Shown piece after piece: positions 1 to 8,837 of a stretch of DNA of 64,000 bases (the first letter of the stretch is position 1; every line of letters starts with the position of its first letter). The translations under genes and the position numbers were made by a program. Location of the stretch: the NCBI GenBank assembly GCA_947167215.1, contig CAMVHE010000001.1, forward strand, positions 1-64,000, given 5' to 3'. Under the pieces are notes generated by a model. That model saw only the letters and a list, made by a program, of their open reading frames with translations. It ran no database searches and was not told where the DNA came from. The stretch is from an uncultured Clostridia bacterium (lineage in GTDB: Bacteria; Bacillota; Clostridia; Christensenellales; Aristaeellaceae).

Positions 1-537
1 CTTTCAGCAGACAGTGTCCCACGTCCCGGGGACAGGGTAATTACCTCCGGCGTCGGGGTCTCTTTTCCAAAAGGACTGCTGATTGGGTATGTCAGGGAAA
101 GCACCCGTGCCATAGAGGACAGCAAGCACTACATCGTGGTAGAGCCTGCTGCTGATTTTGAACATGTCGAGAATGTTCTTGTCCTGCGTTATTATGCTCC
201 GGTTGAAGAGATGCCGGAAAACTATAATAATACGGAAATCATCATTGCGCCGGTAGCAACAGCAAGACCGCAGGCGCAGATTGATGAGGAACGTCTTGCA
301 AATTCCACTCCCATCCCGCTGCCGGATGCGCCAGGTCAGCCCACACCGGAGCCGACTCCTCTTGATGTAGTTGTAGGTGAACATGAGGAAACGGTGGTAT
401 TCAGGGATGAACTGCCGAATGTGGTTGCGGAATACGTGACTCCGACACCGGCTCCCACTCCGACTATGATGCCGGAAGATGATCTTTATCTGCCGGAGGA
501 TGATGAAGCATTTTTCCCGGAAGATCAGCAGGGTTAA
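1..537 (+). CDS. mreC: MreC, rod-shape-determining protein (3' part)
   Basis: The reading frame is open to the left window edge, so only the last 178 codons are present. Visible is the end of the MreC beta-domain: a 'GDRVITSGVG..FPKG' stretch followed by 'PAADFEHVENVLVL', both typical of the family. MreC is an extracytoplasmic scaffold that links MreB and MreD to the elongation transglycosylase and transpeptidase. After the folded domain comes a tail of about 110 residues rich in Pro, Thr, Glu and Asp with 'TPEPTP' and 'TPTPAPTPT' runs, longer and more acidic than usual and probably disordered. mreD starts 12 bases downstream behind an AAGGAGG site, so the genes are cotranscribed. The identity is secure from motif and order; the N-terminus lies outside. 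Confidence 0.93.
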   Translation, partial: LSADSVPRPGDRVITSGVGVSFPKGLLIGYVRESTRAIEDSKHYIVVEPAADFEHVENVLVLRYYAPVEEMPENYNNTEIIIAPVATARPQAQIDEERLANSTPIPLPDAPGQPTPEPTPLDVVVGEHEETVVFRDELPNVVAEYVTPTPAPTPTMMPEDDLYLPEDDEAFFPEDQQG

Positions 538-549
538 GGAGGAACTTGC

Positions 550-1080
550 ATGAGTCGCACATTGCGCCTGCTGGCTTTGGTGATGTTGGCTGTGATTCTG
601 CAGACCAACATTGCCATGCATATACGCATTGCCAACGTTGCTCCTGATTTCATGATTCTTATCCTGGTCATGCTTTCTGAAGGATATGGTTCCTTTGGCG
701 GCTTCTGCGCCGGTGCACTTATGGGGCTGTTCTACGATGCCAGTGTCGGAACGGTACTGGCGATTAACTTGGTTTCCTATACGTTCATCGGATATATCGT
801 TCCGGTAATGAAGTCTGCAATGGATAACCGATTGCATCGTATCGGGCACCGCAAGATTATCATTTTGATGACGATTACCTTTGTGGTGGTTGCGCTTCGT
901 GAAATTCTTGATATCGGGTATCTTTTCCTGATTGGAGCTGAACAGAGCACTGTGACCATCCTGCGGATGTTCATATGCTGTTTCTATACCGCAGCACTGA
1001 TTATCCCGTCTTCTGCTGTACTGTATCTGTTCACTCGAAAGCGCCGGGTTACTTCCGACAGGGAAAACAGTTTCTACTGA
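550..1080 (+). CDS. mreD: MreD, rod-shape-determining membrane protein
   Basis: This 176-residue, very hydrophobic protein has about five predicted membrane segments and ends in a short basic tail (FTRKRRV). The first segment covers roughly residues 5-25, and another contains the 'FGGFCAGALMGLFYDA' glycine-rich stretch that is characteristic of MreD, with the conserved Asp of the 'G.L.D' type. MreD sits in the membrane and joins MreC to RodA and PBP2. The start is set by a strong AAGGAGG seven bases before the ATG. Its place between mreC and the PBP2 gene supports the call. The overall sequence is divergent, as is usual for the family, so the name rests partly on context. Confidence 0.9.
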   Translation: MSRTLRLLALVMLAVILQTNIAMHIRIANVAPDFMILILVMLSEGYGSFGGFCAGALMGLFYDASVGTVLAINLVSYTFIGYIVPVMKSAMDNRLHRIGHRKIIILMTITFVVVALREILDIGYLFLIGAEQSTVTILRMFICCFYTAALIIPSSAVLYLFTRKRRVTSDRENSFY

Positions 1081-1139
1081 GGTTGCTGCCTGAAATATGC
1101 CAGGTTAATCATACTTGTGTATAAGGAGGAATCTTTTTC

Positions 1140-3665
1140 GTGAAGAAAAAATACCTTGGCAGATTTCGAACCATCGCCATTGTTATTGCCTTACTGTTAA
1201 CGGTACTTGTGGTGAGGCTTGCAAATCTGCAGATTGTACACTATGAGGATAATCAGATCGCAGCAGAAGCCAAAAAAACGAAAACTATCACTAACCGTGG
1301 AAGTCGTGGAACGATTATGGATGCCAATTCTCTGACGTTGGCATACGATAAGCAAATCTATAATGTAACCTTCTACAGAGACCCCAACTATGTTCCGACT
1401 GAAACGGATGAGAATGGAAAACGGGTCAGCCAGTATCAGATGTACACCAATGCAATAATTGATGTCATTGATATCATAGAACGAAATGGCGGGAAGCTGG
1501 ATACCAGCTTTTCACTTGTACGGGATCCCATGACAGGTTTCTGGGTCTTCTCCTGGAATAATAATAATTATACACTGGCGCAGCAGAACGCCCGCGAGCA
1601 GATGTGGCGCTCCAATTTCTATGCATTGAGTACGACCACCTATCCTCAGGAACAGCTTTTTGAGAAGCTCTGTACACGTTATCGTATTCCGGAAAATCTC
1701 AGTGAAGCAAAGAAGATTCAGGTTATGAGCGTCTGGGAAACCATGCAGAACAATGCATTTCTTTCCCAGCCGATCACGATTGCAGCGAATGTTTCCTGGG
1801 AGACAGTTATTGAGATCGAGGCGAAGGCGCTGACCCTTACAGGAATTGATATTTCTGTCAGCACGCAGAGAGTTTACCCAAATGGTACGCTTGCCTGCCA
1901 TGTAATTGGCTATATTGGAAAAATTCAGAATTACGATACCTATTATTCGAGTTATAGGGATAAAGGCTATGCTCTCTCCGATCTCATCGGGCTGGATGGC
2001 ATCGAAAAGACGATGGAAGACTGGTTGACTCCGAATACCACGCAGCGAGTAGGCAAGCGCATGGTAGAGATTGACCGTTACGGTGCTGTCAGCAGAACTT
2101 TGTCTACTACGCAAGCCACAGACGGTAACAATATTAAACTCACGATTGACTCCAATCTTCAAAGGGTGGCTGAATCTGCTCTACAGGAGAACATCAACTA
2201 CATCCGGGATACGCAGGAGCGGCTCCTGAATAATGACACCTGGCTGGATACCAACAAAAATGTTTTACAGGGCACAACTCGTGACTTTGACAGCAACCCA
2301 ATTGAACTTGCTGAAAAAGGCGCTGTGGTAGTGGTGGATATGCAGGGGAGAGTACTGGCACTTGCCAGTTATCCTCCATATGATCCGAATGCTTTCATTG
2401 CTGGAGGTGACGCAGCGTCTACCATTCTTCTGGACAGCAGAAACCCATTGGTAAATTATGCTATTGGTTCACGGGATACGCCTGGTTCTATTTTCAAACT
2501 GGTTACAGCCACCGCTGGGCTCAATACCGGGGTTCTGACAATGGATGAAACCATTGATGACCTGGGTTATTTTACACTTTATGATAAGAGCAGCCCTCCA
2601 AGATGCTGGGTTAATCAGCGACAGCTTAACAAGCATGCAAACCAGACTGTGGTAGAAGGCCTTACGCACTCCTGTAACTATTTTTTCTATACAGTGGGTT
2701 CCAGGCTTTATGAGCAGACAGATGATCAGCTTTATAAATATGCTGCCTTATATGGTCTGACAACAAAAACCGGCATTGATCTGCCTGGTGAATTGCAGGG
2801 ATATGTTGGCAGTCAGACTTCCCTCTATGACAAAAACAAAGCGATAAGTGCAGCAGAACAGGCTACCTGGCGTCCGTCGATTGTTTTTAACAATATCAAG
2901 AAGCATCTTGTCAATGTAGGCGAAGATTATAATATGACTTTCGAGGAAGCTAAATTAAACAAGTGCGTTAAGCGTCTGATGGATATGGCTGTTGATTACA
3001 ACCAGTCAGACTGGCTTCCTGAAATCCGAACAATCTTAATGGAAGAATTGGATATGCCTCGTGAATTGGTATACTTGCAGATCGTTGCCGGTGATACGTA
3101 TATCATGCTGAACGAGATTAAATGGGGTGGTTCGGAGGCGATCATGTGCGCCGTTGGACAGTCCATAACGACAATTACGCCGGTAGCTATTGCCAGGTAT
3201 ATAGCAGCGGTTGCCAATGGAGGAAAAGTATATGATCTTCGTCTGGTTGATTCCATTATTTCGCCAGACGGAGAAGTCCTCAGCCAGAGCACACCTATTC
3301 TTGCATCTGAAATCGAAGGTGACCATATAGACGAATATCTTTCCCGCATACGGCTTGGGATGAAAGGCGTTACGGAGGCAGAAGGTACTGCTACCCGATT
3401 CTTCGCTGAAACAAATATTGGTGATCATATTGGTGCTAAAACCGGAACGGCAGAAAAGACGGATATCGATCTTGAAAACAATGCATGGATGGTTGCCTTT
3501 GCTCCATACGAAAATCCGGAAATTGCAATTTGTACCTATATTCCGCATGGTTACAGCGGAGCCTATTGTTCTATAACGATTCGTGAAATCTGCGAATACT
3601 ACATGGACCACAGGTCGCTTGGGGGAGAAGATATCATGCCCCCCACCAATTCTTTGGCTTATTGA
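1140..3665 (+). CDS. mrdA: Penicillin-binding protein 2 (elongation transpeptidase)
   Basis: This is a class B PBP of 841 residues that cross-links peptidoglycan during side-wall growth. A short cytoplasmic head is followed by one membrane anchor (about residues 9-30), a pedestal domain starting with 'RGSRGTIMDANSLTLA', and the transpeptidase domain. All three active-site motifs are visible: S450-I-F-K453 with the nucleophilic serine, S511-C-N513, and K767-T-G769. It starts at GTG behind AAGGAGG. It is longer than E. coli PBP2 because of insertions in the pedestal and between motifs, as is common in Clostridia. It lies between mreD and a MinD-like gene and ahead of rodA, its glycosyltransferase partner, so the operon encodes an elongasome core. 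Confidence 0.95.
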   Translation: MKKKYLGRFRTIAIVIALLLTVLVVRLANLQIVHYEDNQIAAEAKKTKTITNRGSRGTIMDANSLTLAYDKQIYNVTFYRDPNYVPTETDENGKRVSQYQMYTNAIIDVIDIIERNGGKLDTSFSLVRDPMTGFWVFSWNNNNYTLAQQNAREQMWRSNFYALSTTTYPQEQLFEKLCTRYRIPENLSEAKKIQVMSVWETMQNNAFLSQPITIAANVSWETVIEIEAKALTLTGIDISVSTQRVYPNGTLACHVIGYIGKIQNYDTYYSSYRDKGYALSDLIGLDGIEKTMEDWLTPNTTQRVGKRMVEIDRYGAVSRTLSTTQATDGNNIKLTIDSNLQRVAESALQENINYIRDTQERLLNNDTWLDTNKNVLQGTTRDFDSNPIELAEKGAVVVVDMQGRVLALASYPPYDPNAFIAGGDAASTILLDSRNPLVNYAIGSRDTPGSIFKLVTATAGLNTGVLTMDETIDDLGYFTLYDKSSPPRCWVNQRQLNKHANQTVVEGLTHSCNYFFYTVGSRLYEQTDDQLYKYAALYGLTTKTGIDLPGELQGYVGSQTSLYDKNKAISAAEQATWRPSIVFNNIKKHLVNVGEDYNMTFEEAKLNKCVKRLMDMAVDYNQSDWLPEIRTILMEELDMPRELVYLQIVAGDTYIMLNEIKWGGSEAIMCAVGQSITTITPVAIARYIAAVANGGKVYDLRLVDSIISPDGEVLSQSTPILASEIEGDHIDEYLSRIRLGMKGVTEAEGTATRFFAETNIGDHIGAKTGTAEKTDIDLENNAWMVAFAPYENPEIAICTYIPHGYSGAYCSITIREICEYYMDHRSLGGEDIMPPTNSLAY

Positions 3666-3672
3666 GGTTTTT

Positions 3673-4368
3673 ATGAGTTTATGCGCATTCCTTTCGGGGA
3701 GCGGAGGTGTCGGAAAGACTACGATAGCGGTAGCCTTGGCCCGACAGGCTGCCAGAAACGGCGAAAAGACTTTATATCTGGACGCTTCCGGAAGAAGCAG
3801 AACCGCAGATTTGCTTCTGGGCATCGAGAACCAGGTGAGTTTTACACTTTCAGATATGAACTCGGGTTTGATGCAGGAAGAAGTTCTCTGCCCGGTCAGC
3901 CTGCATTTGTCCTATTTACCTTTGGATTTCTTTCACATATTACCTTTATCCGAGTTTTCTGATTGTCTCCATACCCTGAAAAACCAGTTTTCGCTGATTA
4001 TCATCGATCTATGTCCCGGTATCCATCCGGATCTGCCTTTCATTCTGGATGCGGAAGATTCTGCAATTCTCGTTACAAGGGGAGATAATGCCGGAATGCG
4101 GGCAGCTGAATCGGTTGCCGAGGATATGAGCAAATTTGTCTGCAACAGGCAGGCTGTCCTTAATTTTGTGCCCTCTTTCCAAAAAGAGGATGAGCGGATG
4201 CTGATGAGCATGCTGGCGGAACAAGTGCTGGATATGCCTGTTTCCGGTGTATTGGCACGGCTTGATAATGCTGATCTGGCAGCACTGATAGAACCGGCAG
4301 GACTATCCGGACAGGTGCGATTTGCCATGTTGGGCAATACCATTCTGAGGAATCTACGTAAAGCATGA
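3673..4368 (+). CDS. MinD-like ParA-family ATPase lacking the signature lysine
   Basis: This is a 231-residue P-loop ATPase related to MinD, the septum-placement ATPase. It opens with 'FLSGSGGVGKTT': K15 and T16 are the usual P-loop residues, but position 10, where MinD and ParA proteins carry the signature lysine of the deviant Walker A (KGGxGKT), is Ser. A later 'IIIDLCPGIHP' matches the MinD 'DxPAG' switch. The C-terminus (ILRNLRKA) is only weakly amphipathic, unlike the usual MinD membrane helix. I chose the ATG just after the PBP2 stop; an in-frame upstream ATG lies inside mrdA. The slot between mrdA and rodA is where many Clostridia keep minC-minD-minE, but neither minC nor minE is here. 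The ATPase fold is clear, the function is not. Confidence 0.75.
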   Translation: MSLCAFLSGSGGVGKTTIAVALARQAARNGEKTLYLDASGRSRTADLLLGIENQVSFTLSDMNSGLMQEEVLCPVSLHLSYLPLDFFHILPLSEFSDCLHTLKNQFSLIIIDLCPGIHPDLPFILDAEDSAILVTRGDNAGMRAAESVAEDMSKFVCNRQAVLNFVPSFQKEDERMLMSMLAEQVLDMPVSGVLARLDNADLAALIEPAGLSGQVRFAMLGNTILRNLRKA

Positions 4369-4381
4369 TACAGGAGGATTC

Positions 4382-5551
4382 ATGTTCAGACAGAATCATA
4401 GGCTGGCCAAACCTCATTTTGACTGGCCTTTGTTGATTGCGGCATACATGTTGGCTCTTTATGGTGTGCTTGCAATCACCATTGCAAATTATAACCCTAA
4501 TCTCGGATCAGACCGCTCCTTACAGGCACTGGTTATGGACGCAAATAACGGGAGACTTCAGCTGCTCTGGGTGGTTGTCAGCATGGTGGTTGTTGCTCTT
4601 CTTCAGACTGTCCGATACGACTTTATTGGACGCATGTGGCCTCTTATTTATGTGGTTGACGTTGCGCTGCTTGCTGTCGTTCTTACCACATCAAAGATTA
4701 ACGGCGTTAGCGGCTGGTTTCAGTTTCTGGACCGTACATTCCAACCTTCAGAACTTGCTAAAATCGCCCTGATTATTACACTCTCGAAAGCATTGACACG
4801 CTATCCGGACAAAGCGATTCCCAATTTTCGATATTTTATCTATGTTATGCTCCATTTCGGTGTTCCGGCATTGCTGATCTTACTGCAGCCGGATATCGGA
4901 ACGCTCATGGTGTTTGTAGTCATATTTGTGGTTCTGCTGTTTGCCAGCGGATTTGACCTCAAATGGATCTTTACGATGGGGGGGCTTACTTTTGCCGCAA
5001 TAATCCCGGTAATCTGGTACCTGGCATCTACGAACAATTTCCGTTGGCTGCGTCTGGTGGCATTTATTGATCCGGAGTCTGATCCTACCGGAAGCAGCTA
5101 TCAGATCATTAATTCACGGGTAACCGTTGGTTCCGGAGGGCTGTATGGAAAAGGAGCATGGGCAGAAGGCACATTGACTCACCTGAATTACGTTCCTGAA
5201 AACCATACAGACTTTATCTTTACTGTTGTTGGAGAAACCCTTGGATTTGTGGGTTCTCTGATACTTATTCTGTTATATGCATTCATGATCTATCGCATGC
5301 TTTTACTTGCTTTCCATACAGATGACAAGTTTGGCCAACTTGTTATACTTGGGGTTATGGCTATGTTGCTGTTTCACGTTTATGAGAACATCGGCATGTG
5401 CATCGGGGTCATGCCCATTACTGGTATTCCGCTTCCTTTTATCAGTTATGGAGGTACCAATCTTGTTGTGAATATGGCGGGAGTTGCATTGGTCATTAAT
5501 GTTACCCGTTACAAGAGCTCATTGGATTTACGGGCTAATTTAGAAGAATGA
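4382..5551 (+). CDS. rodA: RodA, SEDS peptidoglycan glycosyltransferase
   Basis: The product is a 389-residue polytopic membrane protein with about ten membrane segments. It has SEDS-family signatures: 'QPSELAKIALI' near residue 120, 'LLQPDIGTLMVF' near 165, 'NHTDFIFTVVGE' near 280 and 'PLPFISYGGTNLV' near 360. RodA polymerises glycan strands from lipid II and works with the PBP2 encoded two genes upstream. The spacer after the MinD-like gene is 13 bases and holds CAGGAGG, which fixes the ATG. It could be confused with FtsW, but the mreD-mrdA context favours RodA. No missing motif is seen. Confidence 0.93.
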   Translation: MFRQNHRLAKPHFDWPLLIAAYMLALYGVLAITIANYNPNLGSDRSLQALVMDANNGRLQLLWVVVSMVVVALLQTVRYDFIGRMWPLIYVVDVALLAVVLTTSKINGVSGWFQFLDRTFQPSELAKIALIITLSKALTRYPDKAIPNFRYFIYVMLHFGVPALLILLQPDIGTLMVFVVIFVVLLFASGFDLKWIFTMGGLTFAAIIPVIWYLASTNNFRWLRLVAFIDPESDPTGSSYQIINSRVTVGSGGLYGKGAWAEGTLTHLNYVPENHTDFIFTVVGETLGFVGSLILILLYAFMIYRMLLLAFHTDDKFGQLVILGVMAMLLFHVYENIGMCIGVMPITGIPLPFISYGGTNLVVNMAGVALVINVTRYKSSLDLRANLEE

Positions 5552-5564
5552 TTAGGAGAAAAAA

Positions 5565-6755
5565 ATGGATAACGAAACCAATCTTGGAGTTCAGCGTTTG
5601 CGTGAAATGGACATCAGCGATGAAGTAGTAAGAGCTTTTCAGTGGCTGGGATTTACGGATCTGACTTCGATTCAGGATAAATGTATCCCTTTAATGATGG
5701 ATGGGCAGGATGTCATTGGTATTGCACCCACCGGCACCGGAAAAACACTTGGCTTTGGGATTCCGATGCTCGAGTATGTAGACTTGAACAGTACAGAAAT
5801 TCAGGAAGTTGTGTTAGCTCCTACGAGGGAACTGGCTCAACAGATAGCAGACGAAATCACCAATCTGGCTCACTTTATCACCGGAATAAAAATTGCGGCA
5901 ATATATGGCGGAGAATCTTTCAAAAAGCAAATGAATGCATTGCAGAGAAACCCGCAGATTCTTGTTGCTACGCCTGGAAGACTCATTGATCATATGGAAC
6001 GTGGCAATATTTCACTTGCAAATGTTCACACAATGGTATTGGACGAGGCAGATGAAATGTTGAAGATGGGTTTTGTGGAGGATGTCGAAAAAATTATCCG
6101 GGCCGCTTTGCCCTCCAGACAGCTGGTTATGTTCAGTGCAACGACAAATCAGGATGTACTGACTGTTTCCTGGAAATATCAGAATAACCCGGTTGAAGTG
6201 GTTGTTCCATCAGAAGATAAAGATAAACCGAATATACGCCAGTACCTGATAGAGACGACACCATATGATAAATATGATCATCTTCTTTATCTTTTGGATG
6301 CTGGTCTTGCTGAGCGGTCTATCATCTTCTGCAATACCAAGGACATGACGCAACGACTTTGTGACAGGCTTCAGAAAACCGGTTATAATGCGGAATGCTT
6401 GCATGGAGATGTAAAACAGTCTCAGCGAGATAAGGTTATGAGTAATTATCGCCGTGGAAAGTACGAAATCCTGGTAGCTACAGATGTCGCTGCGCGTGGA
6501 ATCGATATTGACGATGTCAGTACGGTGATTAATTATGATCTTCCGGATAAAAAAGAGTATTATATTCATCGGATTGGTCGAACAGGACGAGCACAGCGCA
6601 CGGGGATGTCACTGACTTTCATCTGCTATCGAGATAAAATTCTCATGGATGAAATAATCAAATACTATGGCATTGAGGCGATCAATCTGTTTTTTGATGA
6701 CTTTGGTGTGCTTTGTCGCAGCGATACACGTCTTCCTTTCTGTGAAAATACGTAA
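5565..6755 (+). CDS. DEAD-box RNA helicase with minimal C-terminus
   Basis: This is an ATP-dependent RNA helicase of 396 residues. The complete two-lobed core is visible: Q motif (SIQDKCIP), motif I (APTGTGKT), Ia (PTRELA), Ib (TPGRLID), II (DEAD), III (SAT), V (RGIDI) and VI (HRIGRTGR). The protein ends about 45 residues after motif VI. It has no basic tail or RNA-binding domain, so it is shorter than CshA-type enzymes, which usually carry a substantial extension. The last 20 residues (FFDDFGVLCRSDTRLPFCENT) look unlike a helicase end, which may mean a secondary truncation. It starts 13 bases after rodA with an AGGAG site. The role is probably RNA remodelling in ribosome assembly or decay; the exact orthologue is uncertain. 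Confidence 0.88.
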   Translation: MDNETNLGVQRLREMDISDEVVRAFQWLGFTDLTSIQDKCIPLMMDGQDVIGIAPTGTGKTLGFGIPMLEYVDLNSTEIQEVVLAPTRELAQQIADEITNLAHFITGIKIAAIYGGESFKKQMNALQRNPQILVATPGRLIDHMERGNISLANVHTMVLDEADEMLKMGFVEDVEKIIRAALPSRQLVMFSATTNQDVLTVSWKYQNNPVEVVVPSEDKDKPNIRQYLIETTPYDKYDHLLYLLDAGLAERSIIFCNTKDMTQRLCDRLQKTGYNAECLHGDVKQSQRDKVMSNYRRGKYEILVATDVAARGIDIDDVSTVINYDLPDKKEYYIHRIGRTGRAQRTGMSLTFICYRDKILMDEIIKYYGIEAINLFFDDFGVLCRSDTRLPFCENT

Positions 6756-6835
6756 AGAAATACATGTTAGTCATCACTGCTAAGTCTCCAGTCATTTATC
6801 TGTGAGTTTGGGTGGCGTGGGGTTTGCTCCATATT

Positions 6836-6880
6836 CACTTTAGCATTCTTGAGGGGAATACTAAAGTGTGGCTGCTCTTT
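6836..6880 (+). terminator. Possible terminator after the helicase gene
   Basis: An inverted repeat, CACTTTAG followed by ATTC and then GAAT and CTAAAGTG, forms a stem of about 12 bp with a short loop. The following GCTCTTTT is only moderately T-rich, so termination is plausible but weak. It would separate the mre-rod-helicase operon from the deaminase gene. Confidence 0.4.
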
Positions 6881-6962
6881 TCGGCTCCATTCAGGTGCCT
6901 CATAATCCGGCATTTACTCAGATTAAGCAAAACATGATATGACCGAATAGGAGGGGAAAGCC

Positions 6963-7379
6963 ATGAGACCTACAAAACGAGATTACTACATGCATATTGC
7001 CTCGGAAGTTGCAAAACGTTCCACCTGTCTTCGGAGACAATACGGTGCTGTGATTGTCAAAGACGATGTAATAGTCTCTACTGGATACAATGGGGCTTGT
7101 CGGGGAGAGCTTAATTGCTGTGATGCAGGTTATTGTGAACGGGAACGGCTTGGAGTACCCCATGGCGAGCGATATGAATTGTGCAAGGCAGTGCATGCTG
7201 AAATGAATGCCATTATATCTGGCAATCGTTCAGACATGATCGGAGCGGATCTTTATGTTTTTGGCTGGCAGGATGGGAAGCCCATTGATACAGAGTGCTG
7301 TTTAATGTGCCAACGTGTTATCAAGAATGCGAGAATCGGCCAGGTTATAAAGAACCGTGTCACATCTGAGCAAGAATAA
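6963..7379 (+). CDS. dCMP/cytidine deaminase (ComEB type)
   Basis: This 138-residue zinc-dependent deaminase most likely converts dCMP to dUMP for thymidylate synthesis. The catalytic 'HAEMNAI' motif gives the zinc-binding His and the proton-shuttle Glu. The second half of the site is 'CCLMC', a variant of the usual PCxxC in which Cys replaces Pro. The Cys-rich stretch 'CRGELNCCDAGYCERE' matches the extra metal site of ComEB-type deaminases. The start ATG has GGAGGGG seven bases upstream. The gene stands alone between hairpins. ComEB homologues are often named for competence loci, but the known activity is deamination. Confidence 0.9.
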   Translation: MRPTKRDYYMHIASEVAKRSTCLRRQYGAVIVKDDVIVSTGYNGACRGELNCCDAGYCERERLGVPHGERYELCKAVHAEMNAIISGNRSDMIGADLYVFGWQDGKPIDTECCLMCQRVIKNARIGQVIKNRVTSEQE

Positions 7380-7385
7380 GTAAAG

Positions 7386-7419
7386 GGGCTGTGAATCACA
7401 GCCCTAAAATTGTATTTTG
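7386..7419 (+). terminator. Rho-independent terminator of the deaminase gene
   Basis: GGGCTGTG, a loop of AAT, and CACAGCCC form a perfect 8-bp stem five bases after the stop codon, followed by TAAAATTGTATTTT. Confidence 0.8.
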
Positions 7420-7496
7420 AAGGTCTCGAAGCAAGCAGCAACGGTACAAAAATGGGAAATACATCCGACAATCTTGTAAAACAGGGAAAATAAAAA

Positions 7497-7527
7497 TGCA
7501 TCTAAATAACTTAGATGCACTTTTTAT
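7497..7527. terminator. Probable bidirectional terminator
   Basis: TGCATCTAA, loop ATAAC, TTAGATGCA is a perfect 9-bp stem flanked by an A-rich run on the left and ACTTTTTATTT on the right. It can therefore terminate on both strands. It lies between the plus-strand deaminase and the minus-strand TetR gene. Confidence 0.65.
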
Positions 7528-7602
7528 TTCAATGGAACAATTGATCACAGACTCTTTTAACAAAGATGTGAAAGTACGGAAAGATACTCAATGAGAAATC
7601 TT

Positions 7603-8148
7603 TCAGGCAAGAGCTTTGCTCTGAGCATTGTAAACACTCTCAAGAAGATCAGAAGCAGACTGCAGATCCAGAGTTGCTGGCTCATGCAGAAGAGACGCTC
7701 CCATTCCGACAGCAGTACACTCTAGAATATGCATGAAAGTAGTGGCCTGATCAGTGGAAATGTGAAATGTGTCAGCGATGGAACTGCAAAGATTATTAAT
7801 ATAATTGACATAATCTTCAGTAGAAAGTGTGTACCTGCTGAGAAACAGCGTAGGGAACATCATTGGTTCATTGGATGCAAAAGTAAGAATTGCCTTACAG
7901 TATGCAAATAAAGGAACTTCAGTGCAATCTGCCTGCTTCAGCATATTAACAAATTCCTCTTCAGCGCGAAAAAAAACTTGCTGACGGATTTCGTCGATAT
8001 TAGCGAAACAGCTGAATAACGGTTGAGTGGAAGCATGAATCTCTTTTGCAACGCGACGCGTTGTCAAAGCGGTTTCCCCCTGCTGGCGGAAAAGCTCATA
8101 TGCCTTTTCTATAATCAACTCTTGGGTAAATCTTTTTTTTGGTGCCAT
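7603..8148 (-). CDS. TetR/AcrR-family transcriptional regulator
   Basis: The product is a 181-residue regulator. Residues 7-55 form a TetR-type helix-turn-helix ('FTQELIIEKAYELFRQQG' then 'LTTRRVAKEIHASTQPLFSCF'). The rest is an all-helical ligand and dimer domain with no recognisable ligand signature. The recognition region 'STQPLFSCFANIDEIRQQV' fits members that read 'S.PIY.HF..KE.L'. It has a GGAGAAGG site before the ATG and its own promoter. No target gene is adjacent: the nearest features are the convergent deaminase and a divergent non-coding stretch, so autoregulation or a distant target is likely. Confidence 0.87.
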   Translation of the reverse strand: MAPKKRFTQELIIEKAYELFRQQGETALTTRRVAKEIHASTQPLFSCFANIDEIRQQVFFRAEEEFVNMLKQADCTEVPLFAYCKAILTFASNEPMMFPTLFLSRYTLSTEDYVNYINNLCSSIADTFHISTDQATTFMHILECTAVGMGASLLHEPATLDLQSASDLLESVYNAQSKALA

Positions 8149-8207
8149 AAAGCCTTCTCCTTATTATTACCGCATAAGAAAAGCGGGAATCAAATCATTC
8201 ATCGCTC

Positions 8208-8236
8208 ATTATATAGGAAACGCGTGTGAATTACAA
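8208..8236 (-). promoter_or_regulatory. Promoter of the TetR gene
   Basis: On the minus strand, TTGTAA (8231-8236) and a perfect TATAAT (8208-8213) are separated by 17 bases. The start of transcription would fall about 50 bases before the ATG. Confidence 0.7.
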
Positions 8237-8237
8237 C

Positions 8238-8716
8238 AGAATATGTTTATGTTTTTGAAGAATTAACATTTAGTTATGGAATGGTTGAAAAAAGAGATTT
8301 AACAAAATGTATGTGTTAATTGTGAGATACAGCCTTAAAACAGCTAATATATAGTCATTGTTTAATAATATACTTCAAAATATCGCACATATTGTATTAT
8401 TTTATAATGGGATGGTGTAAATAGTAAATTAGAATTTTTACAAAAAATAATCCTATTTACTGGCTAAATATAAATCCTTGAAATAATAGTTAAACATCAC
8501 TTGCCTTCCTCTTGAACACTTCTATCAAAATTCTGCTGCCAGGAATTCCTTTCTTGCAAAATGCAATATGCTCATTTTTTATGAGTTCGAGAAAAGTAAA
8601 TGTGAAAGCAAAATATCATTCTGAATCAATGAATTAGGAAAAAAGTCTTGTTTCATTTCTCTCTTTACGCCGAATACTTCATATGAATAAGTGCATCAAA
8701 AAATTAAAAAAGGGGA
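8238..8716. other. AT-rich intergenic stretch without a gene
   Basis: About 480 bases of AT-rich sequence lie between the TetR promoter and the tRNA-Trp promoter. I find no reading frame with a credible ribosome-binding site, no RNA motif I can name and no clear long inverted repeat. It could hold the TetR operator, but none is evident. Confidence 0.5.
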
Positions 8717-8745
8717 TTGACAGTGCCTGCTTTATGTGATAAACT
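8717..8745 (+). promoter_or_regulatory. Promoter of tRNA-Trp
   Basis: A consensus TTGACA (8717-8722), a 17-base spacer and TAAACT (8740-8745) lie about 20 bases before the mature tRNA 5' end. Confidence 0.75.
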
Positions 8746-8763
8746 ACGCGAGTCGTATGAAAC

Positions 8764-8837
8764 AGGGGTATGGTGTAATGGTAACACGTGGGTCTCCAAA
8801 ACCTTTGTTGAGGGTTCGAGTCCTTCTGCCCCTGCCA
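8764..8837 (+). tRNA. tRNA-Trp (CCA anticodon)
   Basis: This 74-base cloverleaf includes an encoded CCA. The acceptor arm AGGGGTA pairs with TGCCCCT (one G-U pair). The D-loop has GGTAAC, the anticodon loop is CTCCAAA giving anticodon CCA, and the T-arm contains GGTTCGAGTCC. It has its own promoter and an immediate terminator, so it is transcribed alone. Confidence 0.95.

Noticed and set aside
4..849. Long minus-strand frame of 281 codons over mreC and mreD
   Set aside because: It is antisense to two well-supported genes, has low-complexity Arg/His/Ile-rich composition and no ribosome site.
3583..3672. Upstream ATG extending the MinD-like gene into mrdA
   Set aside because: The extension overlaps the conserved end of PBP2 and removes the P-loop from its normal place at the N-terminus.
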